Source: Incurvaria masculella
Taxonomy: Eukaryota; Arthropoda; Insecta; Lepidoptera; Incurvariidae
Reading direction: 5' to 3'
DNA: 64,000 bases
NCBI GenBank assembly: GCA_946894095.1
Contig: OX335657.1
Span: forward strand, 16,802,001 to 16,866,000
In this document: positions 54,046 to 63,594 of the stretch, piece after piece
Position numbering within the stretch: position 1 is the first letter of the stretch
Layout of the letters: each line of letters opens with the position of its first letter
Position numbers and translations under genes: made by a program
Notes under the pieces: model-generated
What the model was told of the DNA's origin: nothing
Seen by the model: only the letters and a program-made list of their open reading frames with translations
Databases searched by the model: none

Positions 54046-54645
54046 GTTTAGCTAAATAGAACCAAATATTGAGTACCACAGATAGGAGACGCTCCGCTTA
54101 GTTGACCAGAAAATGTTGCTGTCAACCCCTATGCCCAAAAAAATTAGGCGTTCGGGAGAATGCTGATTAATCTATCAAATCACTTTATGTGAACATTTCC
54201 ACCAGTTGTCCATCAGACAGATGGTCACTGACACGGGTCGTTGACGATATTACGAAAAATTCCCAACATAATGGCTCTGTAAGGAATTGACGGTAGCCTC
54301 GGTCGATTTATGTCAACATATCAATGTATCCAATAAGTCTTAGCATGTTTTAAATTCGTATTATTAATCTATGTTGTTTAGTAGTCGAGACTTATATGGA
54401 AAATCTCTTGCCAGGCATAAAACGTCAGATATAAGCATATACACATGATATAAGATCAGTTTAGTCTCGAAACGAGTGTATTTTTATTTAGGTCTTGCAA
54501 ATAAAAATACACTCTTTTCAGAATCTATTGAACAATGACAGTTTTAGACAACCAAGGATGACGGCACTGGTCTAGAATGAAATGTTGGCAAAATAAAAGA
54601 CTATGATGGGGTACTTCCTAAAACAAAAAATCAGGAACCTTTTTT
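54046..54645. other. unannotated interval of about 600 bp
   Basis: No gene or repeat recognised. Confidence 0.35.
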
Positions 54646-54918
54646 AGGACTCCATACCCAAAGGTTGCCAACAACGTGGTCACAGGGCTGTATCTCATTA
54701 ATCGTAATAGGTAGAAAACTTAAATTTTCATAGAGTGTGTATATGTACGTATTGCCGCTATAACAACAAATAGTAAACATTATAATTATATTCAAATTTA
54801 TAATTTAAAATTAATAATTATATTTAATTTGAATATACAAGGCACATGATTTTTTGTGGTAAATCTTGTATGATGGTACGGAACCCTTCGTGTGCGAAGC
54901 CGACTCGCAATTGGCCGG
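54646..54918 (-). repeat. GACG element, microsatellite lost
   Basis: GGACTCCATACCCAAAGG to CGCAATTGGCCGG. The tetranucleotide run is gone and an AT palindrome (AATATAATTATT-like, 54780-54835) has grown in the body. Confidence 0.8.
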
Positions 54919-55025
54919 TTTTTGTTACTTTAAAGAACAGGGTAGGTAGAAACTAGAAAAACATTCATGCGTTTGAATAAAAGCAGTTTTTCCTATCCTT
55001 GAATGTTCTGTCAACCCCTATTTTC

Positions 55026-55080
55026 AACCGACTTTAAAAAAAAGGAGGAGGTTTTCAATTCGTCGGAATGTTTTTTTTTT
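55026..55080 (+). mobile_element. family F left-end scrap
   Basis: AACCGACTTTAAAAAAAAGG then GGTTTTCAATTCGTCGG and a T run. Confidence 0.6.
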
Positions 55081-55174
55081 TAGAGATGGAAATATACAAA
55101 TGCTTTTTTTCAGTAACTGAAACAAGTATTTGTACTTGTTGTACGCCTTTGTTGCAACGTGTGGTGGCATTTAA

Positions 55175-55637
55175 GAGAGTCGTTACCCTATCAATTACCC
55201 ATACTACGGGCGATATCTGTTTCTATGTTCTTAATGTTTTACTAGGTTTTTTGGATTTTGGATTCAAAAATATCTTAAAGAAATCTATGTCTGTATGTTT
55301 TATTTTTTTAATTTACCTTTTAGATTGGAAAAAAATTTGGCTAATAAACATTGGTAAAATGTTTATTTACGTTCATTTTCGATTTGTTTGTTACTGAAAA
55401 AAAAAACAGATATTTAAAATAAATCTTAACATACGGACATAGAATGAAGGTTTCTCAACTGATATAAATATTTGATTAAAATCTGACAACGTTTAGGGGT
55501 GGGAAACGTTAGAGCCTGGAAGACGAATTTGCTATTTTAATGGCAGTCGCCGTGTATAATTGTTCCTTGGCCAATAGACAAAGAATTTATTTCTTAAAAT
55601 AATAAAATCTTAGATTTCCTGTGACTTCACGATAGCC
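55175..55637 (+). mobile_element. T2 MITE (TTAA family), complete
   Basis: TTAA at 55171-55174 and 55638-55641. GAGAGTCGTTACCCTATC at the left and GACTTCACGATAGCC at the right. Confidence 0.87.
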
Positions 55638-55734
55638 TTAAAAATATGACTAGTGACTAAGAAATTTCTCGTTCGTGTTGCAGATTCCACGTAAGATAAA
55701 GGTGGTAAGGTTAATTAATTAATTTATTAATAAT

Positions 55735-56003
55735 AAATTAATCCCGCCAGGGCCAGTACCATCGTGTTGGATAAACCAGGATTGAGCCGGCAATTAAAAT
55801 CTTCCATGTGTTTCATCCAGTTCGTTCCAAGACACCTATTTCATCCAGTTCGTTCCATGACACCTATTTCATCCAGTTCGTTTCATGACACCTATTTCAT
55901 CCAGTTCGTTCCATGACACCTATTTCATCCAGTTCGTTCCATGACACCTATTTCATCCAGTTTGTTCCATGACACCTAGTTCTCATGAAGTGGTGGCAAA
56001 TGC
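55735..56003 (+). mobile_element. SINE body containing an expanded minisatellite
   Basis: CCAGTACCATCGTGTTGG and CTTCCATGTG precede the array. AGTTCTCATGAAGTGGTGGC to GACTAGCCATCCACATCC follows it, which is the normal continuation of the SINE body. The array derives from the SINE's own TTCCATCCAGTTC segment. Confidence 0.7.
55811..55978. repeat. 28-bp minisatellite, six units
   Basis: Units TTTCATCCAGTTCGTTCC plus ATGACACCTA start at 55811, 55839, 55867, 55895, 55923 and 55951, with at most one or two changes each. Confidence 0.93.
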
Positions 56004-56004
56004 C

Positions 56005-56385
56005 ATTATAGGTGTGGGACTAGCCATCCACATCCAATTATGCTCGTGATGCATGCATGTGAAGAAGTGGGGACTGGCCTGCTCCAATTGGCAACATGTT
56101 AGATGGCGGGCATAGTCTTTACAAATAAACTGATGTTTGTCATTTGCATACGACATGAATTGTTGATTCAATTCATATTAATTTTGTGTTTTTACCTGTG
56201 ATTGGTAATCAGTGTAAATTACTATTGTAAACGAATACTAAGTGAAAGTTAAAAAAAAAACATCGCAGTTTCTGTCGGTTCTTTTTCGCTAGGATTGCTG
56301 AACTGGCTAATAATAAAATATATTACAAATCCGAGTGCAGTGAATGGATGACGAATAAACAATAATAAAACAATACATAAAACAA
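56005..56385 (+). mobile_element. retroelement 3' region with (ATTGT)-type end, copy d
   Basis: CTGGCCTGCTCCAATTGGC, GGCAACATGTTAGATGGCG, then TTGCTGAACTGGCTAATAAT and GACGAATAAACAATAATAAA. Reverse orientation of 31081-31690. Confidence 0.7.
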
Positions 56386-56764
56386 GTTATTTTGCTGTGA
56401 ATAAATCAATAACGTAGGTTACCAATACTTAAGAAAGTAAAGAGACTCACCAGCAAGCAATTTGTCTCGCACCAGACAACTCGTACACCTTACTTAGCCG
56501 TTCGCACAACTAATTATAATTTAATGTACGCCCTTTAAAAAAAAATTACTAGGTCCCACGAAGTACATTCACTACTCTTGAAACGAAATGCAACTAACTG
56601 CGCAACGGCTCAGTTCAGGACCGGCGCGAAATCAATGAGAACGTGGGTAGAACTAAAAATGTGGACGTCAGAAGAAAGAGAGGTGACAATTAATAGTGTG
56701 CCTACCGGTTTGAAATTAGCGCATAGGGCATTATATTATCTGTTGTTTTGGTCTATGATTCAGA
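56386..56764. other. interval with nothing recognised
   Basis: No gene or repeat identified. Confidence 0.35.
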
Positions 56765-56811
56765 AATATTTTTTTTTCAATGCAACTGGACATGGATGGT
56801 TAATACCGAAC

Positions 56812-57665
56812 TATTGTATTGTATTGTTTATTCATAGACACTGCACTGGGATTTGTCATATTTTACCATTGGCCAGTTCAGCAAAACAAAGCACAGCGAA
56901 GAAGATCTGGAAAGAAACTCCACTTTTTAAGGTTCCGTACCCAAAGGGTGAAAACGGAACCCTATTACTAAGCCTCCGCTGTCCGTCCGTCCGTCCGTCC
57001 GTCCGTCCGTCTGTCACAGGGCTGTATCTCATGAACCGTAATAGGTAGGCAGATGAAATTTTCACAGAGTGTGTATTTATTTTGCCGCTATAATAAAAAA
57101 TAGGAGAAATTAAAACATATTAAAAATTAAAGGGTACAAAAAAACGTGATTTTTTTGTGTTAAATCTTGTACGATGGTACGGAACCCTTCGTGTGCGAGT
57201 CCCACTCGCACTTGGCCGGTTTTTGTCAATTTGTTTGACAAAACTATAGGTAAAACACTAAATTAATATGAATTCACAAACATTAACAATTCATGCCGTA
57301 TGCAACAGTTCATGACAAATATCATTTTATTTGCAAAGACAATCCCCACGAACTAATGTTGCCAATTGGAGCAGGCCAGTCCCCACAAACAGCACCCGTT
57401 CACGAGCATCACGCCGGGCACAGCCATCACCTCTCTCGACCATATTTTAGGGAAAGAGATAACCCGAGCCTAGCGTCACCATAAGCAACGACCTTAAAGC
57501 GATGCACTGCTCCAGTGGCAACAAAACACTGTGAAACACTTGCACGTTTGGTTTTAATACTATAAGTTTTGTCATAAACTACTACAGTGAGCTGATAACA
57601 TAGTTACATATCCCTTTAAATGCTACCACCTACAGCAAATTAAGTAAGACTATAATGGTTTGAGT
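56812..57665 (-). mobile_element. retroelement 3' region with (ATTGT)n tail, copy c
   Basis: Tail TTGTATTGTATTGTTTATTC at 56812 and the rest to ATAATGGTTTGAG at 57663, as in 31081-31690, but interrupted by a GACG element (56929-57219). It sits inside a SINE. Confidence 0.8.
56929..57219 (-). repeat. GACG element, innermost of a three-level nest
   Basis: AAGGTTCCGTACCCAAAGGG to GCACTTGGCCGG with a clean CCGT run (about 56983-57010). It interrupts the (ATTGT)n element after CTCCACTTTTT. Confidence 0.88.
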
Positions 57666-57769
57666 ATAACTGAACGTCAGATAACTATTAGCCTAACACA
57701 CCACATGGGAACTAGGTGCCATCCTTATATTTCTCGGTACTTAGACGTGTACTTTAGGTAAGAGGACAT

Positions 57770-58050
57770 TCACAGCCGTATTCAGAGTGGGCGGACTAAC
57801 TTTTGTGCTCGGATTATTGCTGGACTAAACCGGTCCAAGGAACCAGGACAAGACGTGAAAATACGCGTGAAAACCCCGGATTTCAGAGCCCAGAACCGTC
57901 CGGGTTCTGGGCTCTTAAATCCAGGTTTTTTTAACCTTTAGTCAATTTGTAAACCCGGACTACAAATGAAGCCCCGCCCAGACGCTCCCCGGATGCCCTC
58001 TAAACTAGGACAAATCCGGGGAAACCCGGACGGATGGCAACCCTAGGCTA
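57770..58050. mobile_element. inverted-repeat element fragment
   Basis: Ends, reading leftward from 58047, with TAGGGTTGCCATCCGTCCGG, the form of a DNA-element terminus. It contains a large hairpin (57868-57932: AGAGCCCAGAACC, loop, then the mirror, with flanking AAACC.CGGATTT also mirrored). Superfamily not determined. Confidence 0.5.
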
Positions 58051-58512
58051 ATATCATGACAGTAGGGTGAAGTATGAGCTATTCGCGTCTCCTTTACATT
58101 TTCTCCGAGCAGCGCTGTCTCGGTATCTGGCCCACGACGCGACAGTGGACAATACAGTGGAATGCGGAATTCGGTTGGCCGTGAGCTCGTTTCTACTAGC
58201 CGCAGCACCCGGCTTTGCTTAGCGTCATCCTGGAATCATAATTATACGAAGAAATAAATAATTCATAAAAGGATGGTCTTGGTATGGCACATAATTCCTT
58301 CCTGGATTTATCCATCTATGCCCAGCTAGAAATTGAGACAAAATGCAATCAACTAGGTAACTCATAAAGAGAAATAAAGTGGTGAACACAAGACCCGTCG
58401 AATGAGTATCGATGCGCTGCGTCCTAAAGCTACGAGCCGCTCCTACACATAATGTATTGGGTATTTTTTAATTTGAATGTAAATTACACTTTAGGGCTCT
58501 AATAAATGGCGT
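58051..58512. other. interval with nothing recognised
   Basis: Short GC-rich patch at 58090-58220, otherwise unremarkable. No gene. Confidence 0.35.
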
Positions 58513-58516
58513 TTTA

Positions 58517-58640
58517 AGAGGGCCGTTCCCAAAGGGACTAAGTTTTTCTCGGGCTCGGCACTAAATCGTACTATTGCGCTCTGGGACCTTCTCTGTTTCA
58601 AAGAAAAAAACAGATGCAACATGCCCACCACAGAACACAT
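58517..58640 (-). mobile_element. T1 MITE terminal fragment
   Basis: After TTAA (58513-58516): GAGGGCCGTTCCCAAAGG, then GGCTCGGCACTAAATCGTAC and TTGCGCTCTGGGACCTTCTC, the T1 right terminus inverted. The rest is missing. Confidence 0.7.
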
Positions 58641-58954
58641 TTACTGAAAAGAAAATAATACAATTATTGAAATGACTATGATAATCGAGTATCATAAAAC
58701 CTTTGACTAATAATTACCTTGACAGATTTAGTTTTTTTTTAATTATTTAGGAAGTTTGACGACGGTATATGCCAGAAATTGTAAAATGTATGCATGTTTA
58801 TTGTTGAAAATGAAATAAGAAATATGACCTGTCTGAGTGTAGCTTGTCTGCCAATTTGACGAATACAAATACAATACAATACAATACAAAATAATACAAA
58901 TAATCTATGTTCTGAGATGTTAATAGGTAAATTTCAGAAACAATATTTCTTAAT
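58641..58954. other. AT-rich interval with (AATAC)n
   Basis: A short (ACAAT)n microsatellite lies at about 58863-58890. No gene. Confidence 0.5.
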
Positions 58955-59201
58955 TTGACCGAGGAAAAAGAGTACGAGCCATTTTATGACACTCGATCAC
59001 TTCATTATTTTCTTCAAGGCGGTAGACCTCAGGAATCAGTACCTGAAATTCATGCAAGTTCCACATTAGTCTGTGCGCGCGCGGCCTCTGTCGCCGCACA
59101 GCCTCGCTCGGCCACGCCCAATGCAAGAATGCCTTTGAATGTGTATCGCGTGCCACCGCGCCGGCCGGTATACGGCGGACCAGGGGACGAGATTCGCTTA
59201 A
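58955..59201. other. GC-rich non-repeated stretch
   Basis: 59070-59190 is GC-rich and unmatched in the window, and open on both strands over about 200 bp, with no recognisable domain. The T2 MITE at 59202 interrupts or ends it. Confidence 0.3.
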
Positions 59202-59666
59202 GGCTGTCGTGGATTAACAGGAAATCTAAGATTTGTTTTTTTTTTTAAGAAATGCATTCTTTTTCCATTGACCAAGGCACAATGTTGCACGGCGACTGGC
59301 ATTAAAATAGCGGAATCGTCTTACCGGCACTAACGTTTCCCTACCCCTAAACTATGTCAGAATTGAATCCAATTTTTTTTATCACTTGAGAAAGCTTCAT
59401 TCTATGTCCGTATGTTTTGATTTTTTTGTAAATATCAGTAATTTTCAGTAAAAAAATCGAAAATTAACGTAAAAAAGACAACTTTTTTCCAATGTTTATA
59501 AGCCAATATTTTTCAAACTAAAATATATATTAAAAAAATGAAAACTTACAGACATAGATTTCTATAATGCATTTTAGAATCCAAATTTTAAAAAACCTAG
59601 TATAACATTAAGAGCATGGAAACAGTTATCGACCGTAGACGGAGAATTGATAGCGTAACGACTCTG
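59202..59666 (-). mobile_element. T2 MITE (TTAA family), complete
   Basis: TTAA at 59198-59201 and 59667-59670. GGCTGTCGTGGATTAACAGG at the left and GATAGCGTAACGACTCTG at the right. 465 bp, the longest well-preserved T2 copy. Confidence 0.9.
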
Positions 59667-59699
59667 TTAAAAGCCATTTAATCTAAGTGGCCAAATAAA

Positions 59700-59975
59700 G
59701 TGCTGCAGATAAGTACGAATGAGGGGTTAATACACAGACCTAGCATGAGCGCGCTGTGCTTACAAGACAAACAAAGTGCGGGAGAGAGACGTCAACTCAA
59801 GGAACACTACAGCGAGTTGGAGAGAGACGGAACATACCTATCCGATGAGACAACTTTTCGAAACGATATCAGTACATGGTGATCGCGTTCATGAAATGTG
59901 GTTTTTTTTTTTTGGAAAATCTTAATTTTTTCTCTAGTTTTCCTCAAAGAAAAGCACGGTGACCTGTGCGTGTTG
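59700..59975 (-). repeat. repeat J, inverted copy
   Basis: GACCTAGCATGAGCGCGCTG, GACGTCAACTCAAGGAAC and ATGAGACAACTTTTCGAAAC, then GAAAAGCACGGTGACCTGTG. Reverse of 32690-32965. Confidence 0.65.
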
Positions 59976-61018
59976 TGAAGTGAAGGAGCGTAAAATTCCC
60001 GGACAAATACGATGATTTCTGGTAAATAAGAGGTGACCTAATGATTCTTTGTCGATCATATTTCTTAACCCTTACCCATTATTACAAAGTAAAACTTAAA
60101 ACATAGATTTTGAAGCAACATGGCGATGTATTTTTTTTTTTAGTTTTAGAGAAATTTCAAAACATTTTGTATGAAATAATTTTGGGCATCGTGGGCACCA
60201 CCACAATCGCGAAATGGCTTGCGCCATTTGCCGCGCTCACATAAGAAACGTTACTTATTTCTTTAAACGATAATGTTCACCTGCAAGATTATGTCAACCA
60301 TAGACCTATGCTGCGGGCGCATGCTTCTATGGTGTCAACCACGTAATATTGAGGAGGCAGGAAGTGAAACTTTTGTGAATTTGTTCCAGTACCGCTGTTA
60401 CCGTTTTACTTAAGACTTTTTGCTCCGCGAATGTATAACAGTCGCAATTGGCTATCCCTTCTTAATCGATAACCAAACAACAAATGCACATATGTTTAGT
60501 TAATATGAACCTTAACGTAATGGTTCTATGTTGTAATTCCAATACTGTTTTGAATCAAATGTTACGTCACTTTCGAACACGGCCGAGCGCCTCACACGCA
60601 CGTGGTCACTAACAAAGTAGCGATACATGACTCGGCGAGCAAAACGACACCGCGACGCCATATTGTTTCGTAATGTATTTGTCGTAAGTTTTATTGTTAT
60701 ACACGTAAATGATACGAAACTCCTCCTTTATGAAGGTTGTGCACCCGGCTGTCGTGTTTGCATGTATTATGGCACAGTACGGCATTACACCTTTTCAATT
60801 TTAGATTGTATCACGGATAAGTGAATGCACAGGAACGCCGCAGATGAGTGAATCATGCGCATATGAAGTGAGCGGGTCCCCGCTAAAGACCGGCGCGCGT
60901 GTTCCGCCCACTTCACAATTCTTACCTCCTAATTGCTCTGTGTGTCAACAGTGCACAATGCAATACAAATTAAAATATTATTGCAGTATCAACTTTGCTT
61001 AGTTAATTAGGTTATTTT
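59976..61018. other. unannotated interval of about 1 kb
   Basis: No window repeat recognised. 60570-60680 and 60830-60920 are moderately GC-rich. No gene can be supported. Confidence 0.4.
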
Positions 61019-61195
61019 TAGGGTTCCTTACCCAAACGGTGCCAAACGGAACCCTATTACGAAGCCTCCGCTGTCGGTCCGTCTGTCACAGGGCCGTATC
61101 TAATGAACCGTGATAGGTAAACAGCTGACATTTTCACAGAGTATGTATTTATGTTGCCGTTACAACGACAAATAGTAGAAATCTAAACAAAAAAA
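61019..61195 (-). repeat. GACG element, right part lost
   Basis: AGGGTTCCTTACCCAAACGG then CAGGGCCGTATCTAATGAAC. It stops before the CCGGCC terminus. Confidence 0.8.
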
Positions 61196-62167
61196 AAATC
61201 ATTAATTTTTAAGGTTAAGTCCTGATTTTTCACCTGAAGAAGATATAAGAGAGAACTTAACCAACCATAACTATAAGAATAATTAGAAATTGTGCAATCC
61301 ACACCTTAGTGTGGTTTAACTACCAGAAGTTTAAAAAAATCAAATGTAATTCCGGTTCCAAAGAGGAATGCCCACCCCTTCGTATCAAAGGGAAGGCAAT
61401 AGGGTTGATGTTATACATTCATTCCTAGTTCGATTAAAAAAGTGTTTTCTATGCCACGGAATAAGTAATAATCAACCTTTCGTAATTTGCATAAATATAT
61501 CAAAATGTATCGGGCCGATAACACGCCTACATAGCCCAAATGATCGGAATACGACTGTCTTGCGAGAGCCGACCAGGAGGCCAATTCTGAGAATTTTAGG
61601 TGATGAATCAGGAGTGTTTTTGGGAGAGGAATTCGCTTTGACCTTACTTTGGTATTCTGGTAACGGAATGAGTATTACAAAATTAAACATTCCACGTGTT
61701 TCCTAATTCAGCGCTAGCGAAAAATTACATATCCATTTCCATGAGCGATCACTAAAATTTCTTGAAAGTCCTTCCTCAGGAATCAGGAATATTTCAGCCA
61801 AGAAAACCTGTTTGATAGCGGTTTTCAGAACAATTTTCTCGACGGAAACTGTTGAATAATTGTTCTTTTCTACTTGTTTGCGACAAGATTGCTAATTACC
61901 GAATTGCAAGTAGCCTACTGAATTATTCGGAAGTTATTTAATGATTCAGGAGTGTGTATGCCATACGAAAACTACTTAGCTCAAGAATCAGCCTCCCGGC
62001 CCGACAGGAAGTACATATGCGAGAACCGATCAATCAGCCAAGCAGCATGCGGTGTCCTTGCGGTACCGGGCACGCTTCCGGCGATTGCCCGGAAAGACAG
62101 CCATTGTTCTGGCGAGTCGGAGAAATGCGAAAACACGTCGGTCCGAGGGGTCCGCACCGTACAAACA
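61196..62167. other. unannotated interval of about 970 bp
   Basis: 61300-61345 (TTAGTGTGGTTTAACTACCA) is a scrap of the (AAATG)n LINE 3' end. The rest, including a 112-residue open frame at 61368-61706 without a recognisable domain, is unassigned. Confidence 0.4.
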
Positions 62168-62650
62168 TTACATGCGCCTATATGTTTTTTTATGTAAAGC
62201 GCGGCTTATGGCGTACGCCAGGACCTCCCGACGACGCTCATTAGCTTTCGAACTTTTAAGGGGGCTGCGAAAACCATGCCGGCCGGCCAGGTGCTTGTTC
62301 ACACCATGTTTGAAGGATCCCAGGTTGTACTTTGGGGTAAATAACTCGGCAGGGAGTGTATTCCATAGTTTACAGACCCTATAGATAAAGGACCTAGAGG
62401 ATCTGTTCGTTCTGATTTTTGGAAAGTCGACCGTGAATGGGTGCATTTCCTGCCTGTTCCGCGTTGTTCGATGGTAGAAAGGAGACGTCTACTCCCCTGG
62501 AGATTTGAACCACTGAAGAGGAAGTAAGGAGAAGTGGCATGCAGTTGATATCGCGTCTCCGCCGTATGGTCAAAGTGACCATACAAATGTATGGCAATCC
62601 GGCGACGAATCGTGTGCCACTGCCACACAGTCGAAACATCGCCACCTAGC
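62168..62650 (-). pseudogene. LINE ORF2 C-terminal fragment
   Basis: The frame 62446-62168 (92 residues) reads FPKIRTNRSSRSFIYRVCKL, then WNTLPAELFTPKYNLGSF and HGVNKHLAGRHGFRSP, the typical last segment of a lepidopteran LINE polyprotein. It ends in the 3' sequence with GGCGTACGCCAGGACC. Upstream (62450-62650, minus) further C-terminal sequence is present but frame-shifted. The frame just upstream reads RLCGSGTRFVAGLP. This is the best-preserved copy of the family also seen at 24390, 39487, 41075, 41715 and 48455. Confidence 0.75.
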
Positions 62651-62690
62651 GCGAGCGTGCTCTAAAAATGCGTTCATCTAGTCTGTTCAC

Positions 62691-63057
62691 ATTTCATTTT
62701 CATTTCATTACATTTATTTAAACTTTTTGGTAGTCAAACTACGCCAAGTTACGTAAAGATCCGCAGATTCGATCAACCCAGTAAAGAAGAACCCGCAAAG
62801 AAACTTCACGGGTTTACATAACATATTTTTCCGTCCACAATTATGAAATCTAAATGCTAATGTCAAACAATTCCTTGGCAGAACAGTTTAAGGCAAAGAA
62901 CAAAGAACAATAGAAACAGCAACCCTCAGTTTAAGTTACTTACAACTAATAAAGTTAGTAATGCAATTATATAAATTAATATAATTTATAGCATTACAAG
63001 TATACTCTGGTATAAAAGCCGTTGTCAACTTAACCTATGTCATGTGTATAAAGCCCC
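62691..63057 (-). mobile_element. LINE 3'-UTR unit with (AAATG)n tail, copy 2
   Basis: Nearly identical to 14981-15350 apart from small indels, in the same orientation and with the same 5' limit (TATAAAGCCCC). Confidence 0.8.
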
Positions 63058-63313
63058 AAACAAACCCTCCAATACGTCTGCGACTATGTTCGCATGTACG
63101 TTTAAGTAGGGTTGGTAGTTTTGGATAATAGAAACAGCGGGTCTCATAGTAGGCACGATAGATGCCATATCTCCTTCCTTTTTGTCTCTTGTACATTCGA
63201 GTCCCGGAAGAATGCGCTTATTCCCAATCCTGAAGAATACCACGATGAGGTGGACAAAACGTCGACCTATTGATGTAAGTAAGTGATAGAACACTCTGTA
63301 TTTATCCAAGACA

Positions 63314-63594
63314 ACCGGCCATGTTAGAGACGGACACGCACACAAAGGGTTCCGTATCATCGTACATGATTGAACACAAAAAAACTTCACGTTTATTGCA
63401 CAGGCCTCCCTTTCATTTTTATTATTTTTTTATTTTACCTTGTTTGTGGTTATAGTGGCCGAAATAAACACACTCAGTGAAAATTTTAGCTGCCTACCTA
63501 TTACGGTTCATAAGATACAGCCCTGTGATAGACGAACGGACGGATGGACGGTCTGACGTCTAGCGGAGCTTAGTAACAGGGTTCCGTTGGTACT
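63314..63594 (+). repeat. GACG element, diverged
   Basis: ACCGGCCATGTTAGAGACG, then AAAGGGTTCCGTATCATCG to AGGGTTCCGTTGGTACTC. The left hairpin is largely destroyed and the microsatellite is short. Confidence 0.78.

Larger units (their letters stand above)
56765..57740 (-). mobile_element. SINE split by a nested insertion
   Basis: The 3' end (56765-56811, T run then GGACATGGATGGTTAATACC) and a body part (57666-57740, ACGTCAGATAACTATTAGCC then CACATGGGAACTAGGTGCC) are consecutive in intact copies such as 53701-54045. Confidence 0.75.

Noticed and set aside
56578..57048. 156-residue plus-strand frame
   Set aside because: It crosses the SINE 3' end, the (ATTGT)n tail and the GACG element with its CCGT run. 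Its Ser-Val-Arg-Pro repeats are translated microsatellite.
61368..61706. 112-residue plus-strand frame
   Set aside because: No domain, no second copy and an overlapping frame on the other strand. Support is too weak to annotate as a gene.
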